This document shows, in pieces, positions 6,185 to 13,489 of a DNA stretch of 19,785 nucleotides. Positions within the stretch are counted from its first letter, which is position 1; every line of letters begins with the position of its first letter. Source of the stretch: Anaerolinea sp. (GTDB taxonomy: Bacteria; Chloroflexota; Anaerolineae; Anaerolineales; Anaerolineaceae); NCBI GenBank assembly GCA_029975965.1, contig JARKOV010000109.1:1-19785 (forward strand). The letters are read 5' to 3'. Made by a program: the position numbers and the translations under genes. Below the pieces are notes generated by a model. It was not told the DNA's origin, did no database searches, and was given only the letters and a program-made list of their open reading frames with translations.

Positions 6185-7758
6185 CAGCCCGCTCCAGCAG
6201 GCGGTGATTCAACCGGCAAAGTGAAATAAAACGTGCTACCGACGTTGATCTCGCTCTTAACCCAGATCGTCCCGCCGTGCGATCGCACGGCCAGTTTGCA
6301 GAACGCCAACCCCAGCCCCAGGCCTTTGGGAAAACGATCCACCTGCAGCCGGGCAAATTTGTCGAAGATCAATTCCATCTTGTCTGGGGGAATGCCTGGG
6401 CCATTATCGCCAACCGAAAACTCGATCAACTCGCCCGTCCTGCGCACGCCCAGGGTGATCACGCCTTTAAACAAGATGAACTTGGTGGCGTTGTCCAGCA
6501 GATTGATCAGCACCCGCCGGATCATGTCCTCATCCACCCAGATGGAAGGTAGGTCTTTCTCGATCTCGACCTTCATCTCGAGACCTTTGTTCTCGACCAC
6601 CGGCTGGACCGCATCGACGGCTTCGTAGATCAACCCGGGGATCTCGACCCGCTTGCGGTTGGTGATCGGTTGGCCCGCTTCCAGGCGATAGATGTCCAGC
6701 AAGGTGGCGATCAGGCGCTGCATCCGTTCGGTGGACCGGGTGGCGATCGTCAGAATGGCGCGCTCGTTCTCGTTGTTCTCGGCGGGCAGCAACATCTGGA
6801 TCATCTCCAGGCTGGAGATGATGTTCGACAACGGCGAGCGCAGATCGTGATACACCATCGCCATCAAGTCGTCGCGCAGCGCGTCGATGGCTTTTCGCTC
6901 CGAAATGTCGCGCAAGATCCACTGCAGCACATCGCCGCTTTCCATGGTGACCAGGCGCACATAGGCCTCGATGGGCACCAGAGGGCCGTTACGCACCTGC
7001 AAGATGGTCTCATTGTGCACGGTTCGCCCGGCATGCAGCTCGATCGACTTATCCGTAAGCCAATCGCCTTTTACGTCCAGCAAGTCGACCATCCGCTCCC
7101 CGCGCATCTCGTCCTTGCTTCGCCCGGTCAATTCGCCGGCCTGACGGTTGGCCTCCAGGATCTTCCCATCCAGGTCGGTGATGAAAATTGGGTCGATGCT
7201 GTCATCGAACAATTCGACGTAGCGCTGGTGGGCGGCCTGCAGCTTGTTGTACAGGCGGGCATTGTTGATCGCCGTCCCGGCCTGGTCGGCAATCGCCTGC
7301 ACCAGCGCCAGGTGCTCTTCGGTAAAACTGTTGGGGATGGAATGGACGATGGTGAGCACGCCGGCCAATTGGTCGCGGACGATGACCGGCACGCAGATCG
7401 CCGACTTGGCGCCGGTGCGGTTGGCCATGTCGTCGGGTCGCTGCAGCCAGCGCTCGTCCCGACTGGTGTTCGGTAGCAAGGCCGGCTGCTTGGTGCGGAT
7501 GACCCACCCCGCCAGGCCCTGGTTTAGAATGCCGTGCAACTGCTCGACGGTGTGCGGTTTGAGCTCGTTATCGACGATAATCGCCGCGTCTACCGGCGAA
7601 CCGTTGTCCAGCACGACCACGCTGGCACGCTCGGCTCCGACGTACTTGCTGGAAAGCGTCAACACGCGCACCAATACGGTGCGCAGGTCAAGGTCGGAGG
7701 TAAGCTCCCGACTGATGTTGTAGAGTAACTCAAGAGTCGTACGGGTGTAGTCCGACAT
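6184..7758 (-). CDS. soluble sensor histidine kinase, GAF-PAS-HisKA-HATPase
   Basis: A 524-residue two-component sensor without transmembrane segments, so it senses a cytoplasmic signal. A GAF domain covers about 15-170, with typical LAGWVIRTKQP and CVPVIVRDQLAGVLTI stretches. A PAS domain spans about 178-290 (ELFDDSIDPIFITDLDGKI at its start). The dimerisation domain has the phosphoacceptor H304 in YHDLRSPL. The ATPase domain shows the N box NLLDNATKF (419-427), the G1 box DNGPGIP (451-457) and the G2 box GLGLGL (479-484). All kinase boxes are present, so it should be active. No response regulator is encoded in this window, making it an orphan or hybrid-pathway sensor. It is first in a unit with the MBL-like, asparaginase and endonuclease III genes. 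The ATG has only a weak ribosome site. The ligand cannot be predicted. Confidence 0.92.
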   Translation of the reverse strand: MSDYTRTTLELLYNISRELTSDLDLRTVLVRVLTLSSKYVGAERASVVVLDNGSPVDAAIIVDNELKPHTVEQLHGILNQGLAGWVIRTKQPALLPNTSRDERWLQRPDDMANRTGAKSAICVPVIVRDQLAGVLTIVHSIPNSFTEEHLALVQAIADQAGTAINNARLYNKLQAAHQRYVELFDDSIDPIFITDLDGKILEANRQAGELTGRSKDEMRGERMVDLLDVKGDWLTDKSIELHAGRTVHNETILQVRNGPLVPIEAYVRLVTMESGDVLQWILRDISERKAIDALRDDLMAMVYHDLRSPLSNIISSLEMIQMLLPAENNENERAILTIATRSTERMQRLIATLLDIYRLEAGQPITNRKRVEIPGLIYEAVDAVQPVVENKGLEMKVEIEKDLPSIWVDEDMIRRVLINLLDNATKFILFKGVITLGVRRTGELIEFSVGDNGPGIPPDKMELIFDKFARLQVDRFPKGLGLGLAFCKLAVRSHGGTIWVKSEINVGSTFYFTLPVESPPAGAG

Positions 7759-7824
7759 CCAACCTGCCTGCAGAATCGCTCTGGTGGACCATCATAGGCG
7801 CATCGCCCATTCGGGATAGCTGTG

Positions 7825-7833
7825 AGTATAGCA
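7825..7833 (-). promoter_or_regulatory. extended -10 promoter of histidine kinase unit
   Basis: On the minus strand this reads TGCTATACT, a five-of-six -10 box with the TGn extension. The expected -35 position holds GAGCAT, a poor match. The kinase ATG is about 65 nt downstream. The site lies in the gap between the acetyltransferase stop and the kinase start, marking a new transcription unit. Confidence 0.45.
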
Positions 7834-7851
7834 CAGTTTCAAACGGGATGC

Positions 7852-8655
7852 TCAGGCATTCGCGATCGTCGCCTGCCGTACCGCATCGCAGCGCTCGCAG
7901 GATTCCCGGCTGCACAACAGCGCCCCAGGTTCAACTTGCAGCAGGTTGACCACGCTTTTCAACAGCGGCTCGACCGGGATGGCCTGCACGTCCGCCAGCC
8001 CGACACGCGCCCGACGGGTGAACTCCACCAGGTATGGCGCCAGTTGGTTAAAGCCGTCCGAACAACCCGGGAAACCCGGGCACTCGACCACCCCCTGCGC
8101 GGTGAGCGCCCAGCGCACAAACTGGATGCGCCCGGCAAGCTTCTCAGCATAATGGATGCTCGTGTTGACCCGCTGGTCGACCCCTATCAGCAGCACTTCC
8201 CCGCCCATCTCGGCGAGGATGCGCAACGGCGCAAGCGGCTCCGCGATCGTCTGCACGGCGAGCGCTTCGTCCAGGTCAATCGCCGCAAAGGAAAGAATCG
8301 GGTGCATGGAGCGTTTTGCCTGGGGGTAAAGGCGCAGCGTCTCGGACAATACCCCCATCAGGGGGTCGGCGGGCATCTCGGGCTCGTAGAATTCCGCCAT
8401 ACGGTTGTGGTCTCGCCCGCTGCCGTAAACCGCGGCATTGCGTTCGGGGCCGGTCTCCGGAATCAGCATCGTCTTGTAGGTGAAGGTCGGCACCATCACG
8501 CGATGGGTGATCGTTAAAAGCGCGCCCAGCAGGCTGCCGGCTCCACCGCGCACTTCTTCGCCAAAAGAGGACAGCGCGGCGTGAACCAGCAACGGGCGAG
8601 AGGATGGAATCCCCAGCTCGCGAAAACCGCTGACCAGCTCGCGAAAGGCGATCAT
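7852..8655 (-). CDS. AAC(3)-family N-acetyltransferase
   Basis: A 267-residue protein of the Antibiotic_NAT (AAC(3)) family, which transfers acetyl from acetyl-CoA to amines. Family marks are LLVHAALSSFG at residues 22-32, the GGAG turn (37-40), VPTFTY (55-60) and the late GVDQRVNTSIHYAE stretch with H168 where family members carry the active-site His. Chromosomal family members often act on substrates other than aminoglycosides, so antibiotic resistance should not be assumed. Its partners here are a beta-galactosidase and an SDR-fold protein, hinting at sugar or amino-sugar chemistry (inference). An unusual cysteine set is present: C192, C198, C248, C253 and C256, the last three as C-x4-C-x2-C. 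I took the ATG at 8655 because GGAGGGG lies just upstream; a longer in-frame reading to 8781 runs into the SDR gene and shows no family similarity. Confidence 0.85.
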   Translation of the reverse strand: MIAFRELVSGFRELGIPSSRPLLVHAALSSFGEEVRGGAGSLLGALLTITHRVMVPTFTYKTMLIPETGPERNAAVYGSGRDHNRMAEFYEPEMPADPLMGVLSETLRLYPQAKRSMHPILSFAAIDLDEALAVQTIAEPLAPLRILAEMGGEVLLIGVDQRVNTSIHYAEKLAGRIQFVRWALTAQGVVECPGFPGCSDGFNQLAPYLVEFTRRARVGLADVQAIPVEPLLKSVVNLLQVEPGALLCSRESCERCDAVRQATIANA

Positions 8656-8668
8656 AGACCCCCTCCGA

Positions 8669-9331
8669 TCATGAAAATTCAAAGATCGATCCAGCGTCCG
8701 CCAGCGTGTCGCCGCGGCACACTCCCACGCCGAGGACGGCGATTTGCTCGAGCACCGTGGGTGTCCACTCCTTCGGCGCAAACCCGTACACGCGGATGCC
8801 GTCCCCGGCCAGCTCGGCTGCGGCGGCTCCGGTCAGCGCCCGCAGACCGGCCTGGCTGGCGCGAAAAGCCACCCCACCCGGCAAATCTGGCTGCGTGGCA
8901 GGAGAGATCAGGCTGAGGAACACGCCCCTGCGCCCTTCCGAGCGCATCCAGCGAGCGGTCGTTTGCATCAGCAAAAAGGGAGCGTTCAGGTTGCTCTCCA
9001 GCGTGCGCTGCCAGTCCCATTCGTCCAGCTCAAGCAACCCCTGGCGCGGTTCGGCGCCGGGGTAAAGGACGAGGAAATCCAACCCGCTCCAGGCCTCGAC
9101 CACTTCATCCACCAGCATCCGCGCCGCCAACCCTTTGGATGGGTCCGAGACATGGGTGGTCACCTGTGCCCCGAGGGAACGCGCCTGGCGGGCCGTTTCT
9201 TCCAACGCCATCGGCGTCAGGTCGCAAAGCGCCAACCCGACCCCTTGACCGGCTAAAGCCAGCGCCAGCGCGCGCGCCGGCGCGCGCCCGGCCCCGGTGA
9301 TCATGGCAACTCGACCGCTCAGATCGGCCAT
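8669..9331 (-). CDS. SDR-fold protein lacking the catalytic Tyr and Lys
   Basis: A 220-residue Rossmann-fold protein of the short-chain dehydrogenase/reductase superfamily. The nucleotide-binding turn, usually TGxxxGxG, reads TGAGRAPA at residues 12-19, so two glycines are alanine. The NAG stretch is YPG (89-91). Asn113 of the family's catalytic set is kept (SNLNAPF). The YxxxK catalytic pair reads F155-RAS-Q159: Tyr is Phe and Lys is Gln, in otherwise well-preserved context (VAFRASQAGLRAL). Such a protein should not carry out the usual oxidoreduction and may be a structural or regulatory pseudoenzyme. It is slightly short for a classical SDR (about 250). The start ATG lies 3 nt after the beta-galactosidase stop, and the stop is 13 nt before the acetyltransferase, so the three genes are surely co-transcribed. 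The frame is intact. Confidence 0.82.
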   Translation of the reverse strand: MADLSGRVAMITGAGRAPARALALALAGQGVGLALCDLTPMALEETARQARSLGAQVTTHVSDPSKGLAARMLVDEVVEAWSGLDFLVLYPGAEPRQGLLELDEWDWQRTLESNLNAPFLLMQTTARWMRSEGRRGVFLSLISPATQPDLPGGVAFRASQAGLRALTGAAAAELAGDGIRVYGFAPKEWTPTVLEQIAVLGVGVCRGDTLADAGSIFEFS

Positions 9332-9334
9332 CGC

Positions 9335-11080
9335 CTAACCGAGGTCCGCCTTGTTGCGCAGCTCAGCCGGCTTGCCTGCCGCGTGCAGCTCGAAGAGGAT
9401 CAGCTCATTCTGCCCGGCGACCAGCAGCGGGCCGGGCACGTAGAGCGTTTTTTGCGGTCCGCGTTTCCAGTAGCGGCCCAGGTTGAAGCCGTTGATCCAG
9501 GCCACGCCTTTCGTCCAGCCCGGCAGCGCCAGGTAAGTGTCGACAGGTCGCTCGACATGGAACACGCCGCGGAAAAATGCCGGGTAACGCTGGGGCAAGC
9601 CCGGCTCGAAGCGCAACTGGCTCAGGTCGTCCAGCGGCAACGGGTAGATCTCCCAATTGAACAGCCATTGCTGCCCGAGCAACACCCCGCCGGTGATGCC
9701 CTTGCGGTCAACCAGTTCCGGCCCATAGTTCACCCGCCCCATATTCTCGACCAGGAATTCGAGGGTGGTGCCCTGCGGCGGGACCTCGATGGTCAGGCTG
9801 TTCTTGGAAGTCTCTCGCTCGAGGATGCCTATCTCCTCATCATCCATGAAAACCAACGCGCGGTCGTGCAACCCCTTGACGGTGATGCGGGCATCCTCGC
9901 GCGGGCCCGAGACCTGTGTGCGGTAGAGAATATAGCCATAATCCTGGTCGAAAGCCTCCATCGGCTCGGGGGTCGCCGACTGGATTTCCTCCGAAAGCAC
10001 CTCCAGGTTGTGCTCCAGGGCAGCCGATTCAACCCATTCGACCTTGCCAAAATCCGCAGCCGGAGCGTCTTCGGGAAGCTCCAGAGGGGGCAGGTCGACG
10101 AAGCGACCAATCACCTCGCGCAATGCGAAGTACTTCGGCGTAGGATTTCCGGCCTCATCCAGCGGCGCGTCGTAGTCGTAGCTGGTCACCGTCGGCTGGT
10201 AACGCGGTCCGGGGGCGGCGTTTGCCCCGTTCATGAAGCCAAAATTCGTTCCGCCGTGGAACATATACAAGTTGACCGAGGCCCCCTCGGAAAGTATGTC
10301 TTCGAGAACCTGGACGGCGTCATAAGCCGAGCGGGTGTGGTGGCGCTCGCCCCAGTGGTCAAACCAGCCGTTCCAGAACTCGGTGCACATCAACGGTCCT
10401 TCGGGCTGGTATTCGCGCAACTTCTCGAAGGCGTCGCGGCTTCGCGAGCCGAAGTTGGCCGTCATGAAGACGTGCGGCAGGGTGCCGTATTGCAGCATCT
10501 CGTCGCTGGGGCCGTCAGAGGTGAGCAGCAGCACATCGATGCCACGATGACGCAGCCCCTCCTCCAGGTATTTCAAGTACTGCTGGTCGTTGCCGTAACT
10601 GCCGTACTCGTTTTCGACCTGCAGAGCGATCACCGGGCCGCCGCGCGTGATCTGCAAGGGGGCCACACGCTTGAGCACCTCATCCAGGTAGCTGTCGACG
10701 GCGTCCAGGAAAGGACGGTACATGCAGCGCAGGCGCATGCCGGGGTCCTTGAGCAACCAGGACGGCAGGCCGCCGAATTCCCATTCGGCGCAGATGTACG
10801 GTCCAGGGCGCACGATGACGTATAGCCCCAATTCGCCGGCCATCTCAATATAGCGTTCCAGGTTCAACCACCCGGAAAAGTCGAAATCCTCGGGATGCGG
10901 CTCGTGAAGGTTCCAGGGCACGTAAGTTTCCAGGGTGTTGAGCCCCATCGCCCGCATCTTCAGCAAGCGGTCCTTCCAATAATCCGGGTGGACGCGGAAG
11001 TAATGCATGGCACCGGACAGGATGCGGAAGGGCAGGTCGTCGAGCAGGAAACTGTTCTCTTCAATTGTGAAAGTGGGCAT
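9335..11080 (-). CDS. beta-galactosidase, glycoside hydrolase family 35
   Basis: A 581-residue exo-acting glycosidase releasing terminal beta-linked galactose. The GH35 signature region is clear: ILSGAMHYFRV (20-30), LNTLETYVPWNLHEP (47-61) and VRPGPYICAEWEFGGLPSW (90-108). The acid/base is E158 in QVENEYGSYG and the nucleophile E234 in CTEFWNGWF. HGGTNFGF (275-282) is another conserved site. The C-terminal half (about 380-575) has beta-rich jelly-roll character as in the family, ending with the WINGFNLGRYW stretch. No signal peptide is seen, so it should work in the cytoplasm on imported oligosaccharides. No sugar transporter is encoded in this window. It heads a three-gene unit with the SDR-fold protein and acetyltransferase. 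The ribosome site before the ATG is weak, though an extended -10 promoter is well placed. Confidence 0.94.
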   Translation of the reverse strand: MPTFTIEENSFLLDDLPFRILSGAMHYFRVHPDYWKDRLLKMRAMGLNTLETYVPWNLHEPHPEDFDFSGWLNLERYIEMAGELGLYVIVRPGPYICAEWEFGGLPSWLLKDPGMRLRCMYRPFLDAVDSYLDEVLKRVAPLQITRGGPVIALQVENEYGSYGNDQQYLKYLEEGLRHRGIDVLLLTSDGPSDEMLQYGTLPHVFMTANFGSRSRDAFEKLREYQPEGPLMCTEFWNGWFDHWGERHHTRSAYDAVQVLEDILSEGASVNLYMFHGGTNFGFMNGANAAPGPRYQPTVTSYDYDAPLDEAGNPTPKYFALREVIGRFVDLPPLELPEDAPAADFGKVEWVESAALEHNLEVLSEEIQSATPEPMEAFDQDYGYILYRTQVSGPREDARITVKGLHDRALVFMDDEEIGILERETSKNSLTIEVPPQGTTLEFLVENMGRVNYGPELVDRKGITGGVLLGQQWLFNWEIYPLPLDDLSQLRFEPGLPQRYPAFFRGVFHVERPVDTYLALPGWTKGVAWINGFNLGRYWKRGPQKTLYVPGPLLVAGQNELILFELHAAGKPAELRNKADLG

Positions 11081-11127
11081 GGCTTGGTTTTTCGGGAGAC
11101 AATCTATGAAGTGGAGGTCTTCTCTTT

Positions 11128-11136
11128 AGTATAGCA
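11128..11136 (-). promoter_or_regulatory. extended -10 promoter of beta-galactosidase unit
   Basis: Minus-strand TGCTATACT is identical to the one before the histidine kinase gene. The -35 position, 17 bp upstream, reads GTGAAG, a partial match. The beta-galactosidase ATG is about 47 nt downstream, and the site lies in the 72-bp gap after the M23 peptidase gene, so the beta-galactosidase unit starts here. Confidence 0.45.
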
Positions 11137-11152
11137 AAAGATCGCCCATCCT

Positions 11153-11860
11153 TCACGGCGATTCACAAGAGACAATCCGGTTGCCGACCTGGGCGGCGGA
11201 AAGGGACATTCCAAAATACGGTGAAGGGTCGAGGGTATTCGCGATGCGTCGCTCGTCGAGGAATTTGCCCTGACCGTCGTCTTTCACGATCGAGAAATGC
11301 AGGTGCACTCCCACCGGCGCTCCGGGCGTCCCGGAAAAATTCCCCTGCCACCCTAACAGCCGGCCCGCCGGCACAAACACTTCATTGCTGCTGGGTGGGA
11401 AAGACTCATCGATCAATGAGTACCCCTGCGAATCGGCCAGGTGAGTGTAATACAGCCAAATTTGCCGCCCCGGTTGCAACGGGTCGGAGGGCACGCGCAG
11501 GATCAGGCTCGATTTCCACTCCGGCAGGCGGGTCAGGTAGCCGTCGTAGGCCGCGTAGACCGGCGCGACACCGGTCGCCTCTCCGCTGAAAATATCCAAC
11601 CCCGAATGGCGGTGAAAAGGCCGGAAGGAATCGTCCCACAGGAAGCCCACATACCCCCGGGTAGGAAACAAAAAGGGGGCATCGCCGCAGCGCGTCCCGG
11701 CCGGGACAATCCAATCGGGGTGGCGCTCCGGGTTGCGGATCCACTCGACCACGCGCGCGTTACGCGGCAGGCTGCGCAGGGTGCGCAGCGCCAGCAGCGC
11801 TGCAGCCACCAGAGCCAACGGGATCAATATTAGCAGGATTAAAAAACGCCTCTGGCGCAT
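11153..11860 (-). CDS. membrane-anchored M23-family metallopeptidase
   Basis: A 235-residue protein with an N-terminal transmembrane anchor (about residues 6-25, preceded by RQRR) and an extracytoplasmic LytM/lysostaphin-type domain. The zinc site is H85 and D89 in HRHSGLD plus H188 in VHLHFSI; H140 in YYTHL is the additional active-site His. All four are present, so it should be active against peptidoglycan or other peptide bridges, or act as a cell-envelope hydrolase. A Chloroflexota host with unusual envelope chemistry would make the substrate uncertain. I chose ATG at 11860 over the GTG at 11878. The -10-like TATAAT ends 6 nt before this ATG, which would give a leaderless mRNA, and no ribosome site precedes either start. 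It is likely transcribed alone. Confidence 0.85.
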   Translation of the reverse strand: MRQRRFLILLILIPLALVAAALLALRTLRSLPRNARVVEWIRNPERHPDWIVPAGTRCGDAPFLFPTRGYVGFLWDDSFRPFHRHSGLDIFSGEATGVAPVYAAYDGYLTRLPEWKSSLILRVPSDPLQPGRQIWLYYTHLADSQGYSLIDESFPPSSNEVFVPAGRLLGWQGNFSGTPGAPVGVHLHFSIVKDDGQGKFLDERRIANTLDPSPYFGMSLSAAQVGNRIVSCESP

Positions 11861-11866
11861 CCCTGG

Positions 11867-11872
11867 ATTATA
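11867..11872 (-). promoter_or_regulatory. -10 box of M23 peptidase gene, possibly leaderless
   Basis: A perfect minus-strand TATAAT ends 6 nt before the chosen ATG, so the predicted transcript start falls on or next to the start codon. The -35 position, 17 bp upstream, reads GTTAAT (weak). Confidence 0.4.
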
Positions 11873-12006
11873 GCCCACTCGCCTGGAAAATTAACCCTGC
11901 CGTTTAACCCTTTTGCCGGATGGCTGATCGACATGCCCGGGGTATCCTGTATACAAGAAATGACGCCAGGCCCATCCGGTCAGGCGGTGAAAGAGAAAGG
12001 CGAGCA

Positions 12007-12228
12007 ATGGCATTCACCATCCACACCCCGTTCGACAGGGAATACGAGATGCCGGTCAGCCACTCAGACCGGGCGCGCCCGACCGTGCGCAAAGAGCTGG
12101 TCATCCACCTGCCGGGCGTCGCGCTGTTGGATACCCTCTCCGCCTGCCGCCTGACCCTGTGGTTCGCTTTGCCCGACCGGGTTCCCCTAATCGTCCTGCA
12201 CCTGCGCTTTGCGGTCCGGCCCAGGTGA
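12007..12228 (+). CDS. hypothetical small protein (73 aa)
   Basis: I do not recognise this protein. The frame opens with an ATG at 12007, with AAAGGCGAG just upstream as a plausible ribosome site. By my count 64 of 73 codons end in G or C, like the proven genes around it. The sequence has many charged residues in the first half and alternating hydrophobic residues in the second (LWFALPDRVPLIVLHLRF), consistent with beta strands. A hairpin followed by five T lies 38 nt past the stop, on the correct strand. The gap it fills between the M23 gene and the exonuclease gene would otherwise be about 460 bp without a gene. Earlier in-frame codons from 11920 are possible but have no ribosome site. It could be a remnant of a larger gene. 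Confidence 0.4.
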   Translation: MAFTIHTPFDREYEMPVSHSDRARPTVRKELVIHLPGVALLDTLSACRLTLWFALPDRVPLIVLHLRFAVRPR

Positions 12229-12265
12229 TGGAATCAGCGGATTGGGGAATATATTTCCTGCATAG

Positions 12266-12288
12266 TGTGGGGCAAAGCCCACATTTTT
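12266..12288 (+). terminator. intrinsic terminator-like hairpin with T-run
   Basis: TGTGGG (12266-12271) pairs with CCCACA (12278-12283), a 6-bp stem with a 6-nt loop, directly followed by TTTTT (12284-12288) on the plus strand. It follows the small plus-strand frame at 12007-12228 and supports transcription there. The element is also one copy of a dispersed repeat with a partner at 17369-17412. Confidence 0.5.
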
Positions 12289-12310
12289 CAAGAAAAGTGA
12301 AACACAAGCG
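12266..12310 (-). repeat. dispersed hairpin repeat, copy A
   Basis: Read on the minus strand, this stretch (CGCTTGTG, a T-rich block, CTTGAAAAATGTGGG and a GCCC half) matches the plus strand of 17369-17412 with small gaps. Both copies carry a T-run plus TGAAAA, then a hairpin with TGTGGG and GCCC arms. The shared part goes well beyond the hairpin itself, so it is unlikely to be chance. Confidence 0.45.
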
Positions 12311-12323
12311 ATCAGCGAGCCGC

Positions 12324-13199
12324 TCAGGACTCGCGCCAACGCGTTATCCGTTTCGCGATCGACTCGTCTCCCAATCGGCGGCAAAGTTCCCGCAATGCGG
12401 GGCGCGCTCCCTGCCATTCCAGGTCGGTCAAGTTTTCCGACAAGGGCACGTCCTTGCGCAAGGTCGCCAGGTGCCGATAAAGCAAAGCATGGTCCCAATT
12501 TTGGGCCAGACCTTCCGCCAGGCGCATGGCGCGGCCGAGGCTGATCCCGTAACGCTGCGGATCACCGGGGATATCCTCCAAACGCTCAAACTGCATCAGC
12601 ACGGTCGCGGCAGATTTCGCCCCCCACCCGCTCACGCCCGGAATCCCGTCGGCCGCATCACCGACTAGCGCCAGCCAATCGGGGATGGAGAGCGGGCGCA
12701 CGCCGTACTTTTCGATGACCTTTTCCTCATCGATGAAGATGTCGCGGCGGCGATCCCAACAGACAATCCGCTCGCCTGACACAAGTTGGGCGAGGTCCTT
12801 ATCCGGGGAACAGATCACAATTTGCTCGACCCCAGGCTGGTCTTGAAAACGGGCAACGGCTGTGGCCAGCGCATCGTCTGCCTCAAACTCCACCATTGGC
12901 CAGGCGACCACGCCCAGCGCCGCGACCGCCTCCTCTGCCAGGGGAAACTGGGCCAGAAGAGCGGGGTCGACGCCGTCGCCGGTCTTGTAGCCGGGGAAAA
13001 GGTCGTTGCGAAAAGATCGGATAACGTGGTCGAAGGCGACCGCGAGATGGGTCACATCCGGCTCGCCCAGCAGCGCCAGCATGCTTTTCACCAGCCCAAG
13101 GGTCGCGCCGACCTCCATGCCATCCGGGGCTTTGCGGGGTGGCGCGCCGTAATAATTGCGAAACAGCTCGTAGGTGCCGTCCACCAGGTGAATTTTCAT
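12324..13199 (-). CDS. 5'-3' exonuclease (PolA N-terminal/FEN type)
   Basis: A 291-residue flap/5' nuclease as found at the N-terminus of DNA polymerase I, here without polymerase. The acidic metal-binding set is visible: D7 (VDGTYELFR), D57 (AFDH), E106, D108 and D109 (FEADDAL), D133 and D135 (SPDKDL), and D181 and D184 (GDAADG). IPGVSGWGAKSA at 186-197 is the helix-turn-helix of the H3TH domain that grips the duplex. R64 in SFRN fits the conserved substrate-binding region. It should remove RNA primers or flaps during replication and repair. GGAAGGA lies 10 nt before the ATG. It sits 22 nt after the MoaD-like gene, so it may ride with the molybdenum hydroxylase operon, although the functions have no evident link. 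Confidence 0.9.
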   Translation of the reverse strand: MKIHLVDGTYELFRNYYGAPPRKAPDGMEVGATLGLVKSMLALLGEPDVTHLAVAFDHVIRSFRNDLFPGYKTGDGVDPALLAQFPLAEEAVAALGVVAWPMVEFEADDALATAVARFQDQPGVEQIVICSPDKDLAQLVSGERIVCWDRRRDIFIDEEKVIEKYGVRPLSIPDWLALVGDAADGIPGVSGWGAKSAATVLMQFERLEDIPGDPQRYGISLGRAMRLAEGLAQNWDHALLYRHLATLRKDVPLSENLTDLEWQGARPALRELCRRLGDESIAKRITRWRES

Positions 13200-13221
13200 G
13201 TACCGGTATCCTTCCGACTCG

Positions 13222-13485
13222 TCACCCGCCGCTAAGCGCCGGGATAAAATGAACCTCGCTCTGCGGCCGCACCGGCTGGCGTAACCTCCGCCGACCGGTC
13301 ACCCCATCCACCACCACCGTGATCCCCGGACGCAACCGGCCGTCTTCCACCAGGCGCGCACGGATGCCAGGGAAACGCTCCTCGAGCTGGTCGATCACTT
13401 CGCCCACCGTCTCCCCGGCCGCCTCAGCTTGTTCCGCGCCGCCGGTCAGGTCGCGCAGCAGAGCCGGAATCCACACCAGCGCCAC
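13222..13485 (-). CDS. MoaD/ThiS-like sulfur-carrier protein
   Basis: An 87-residue beta-grasp protein with the family's C-terminal di-glycine (FIPALSGG), which is activated as a thiocarboxylate to donate sulfur. The first strand VWIPALLRDLTGG and the closing VHFIPA strand fit MoaD. In MoaD the thiocarboxylate makes the dithiolene of molybdopterin. Its position directly after the Mo subunit gene suggests it serves this cofactor, but family members in other pathways (ThiS, tungsten pterin) cannot be excluded. No MoaE is seen here. The start is GTG at 13485, with GGGAGG about 9 nt upstream; the gap to the Mo subunit stop is 4 nt, so translation is probably coupled. The next gene starts 22 nt after. 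Confidence 0.85.
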   Translation of the reverse strand: MALVWIPALLRDLTGGAEQAEAAGETVGEVIDQLEERFPGIRARLVEDGRLRPGITVVVDGVTGRRRLRQPVRPQSEVHFIPALSGG

Positions 13486-13489
13486 CGGC

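Noticed and set aside
6670..7476. A 268-codon plus-strand frame opposite the histidine kinase gene
   Set aside because: Antisense shadow of a gene with complete kinase boxes.
8656..8781. Longer N-terminus for the AAC(3)-family protein, starting at 8781
   Set aside because: The extra 42 residues are low-complexity, overlap the SDR gene in another frame, and the ATG at 8655 has a much better ribosome site.
9258..9295. GC-rich near-palindrome (GCGCGCGCCGGCGCGCGC) as a regulatory site
   Set aside because: It lies inside the SDR-fold gene and is explained by Ala/Arg codons in GC-rich coding DNA.
5282..9331. The degenerate MBL-fold and SDR-fold genes as pseudogenes
   Set aside because: Both have full-length intact frames, normal codon use and tight operon spacing, so decay by loss of function is not supported.
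9383..10825. A 480-codon plus-strand frame opposite the beta-galactosidase gene
   Set aside because: Antisense shadow; the GH35 frame on the minus strand has all catalytic motifs, and the plus frame has none.
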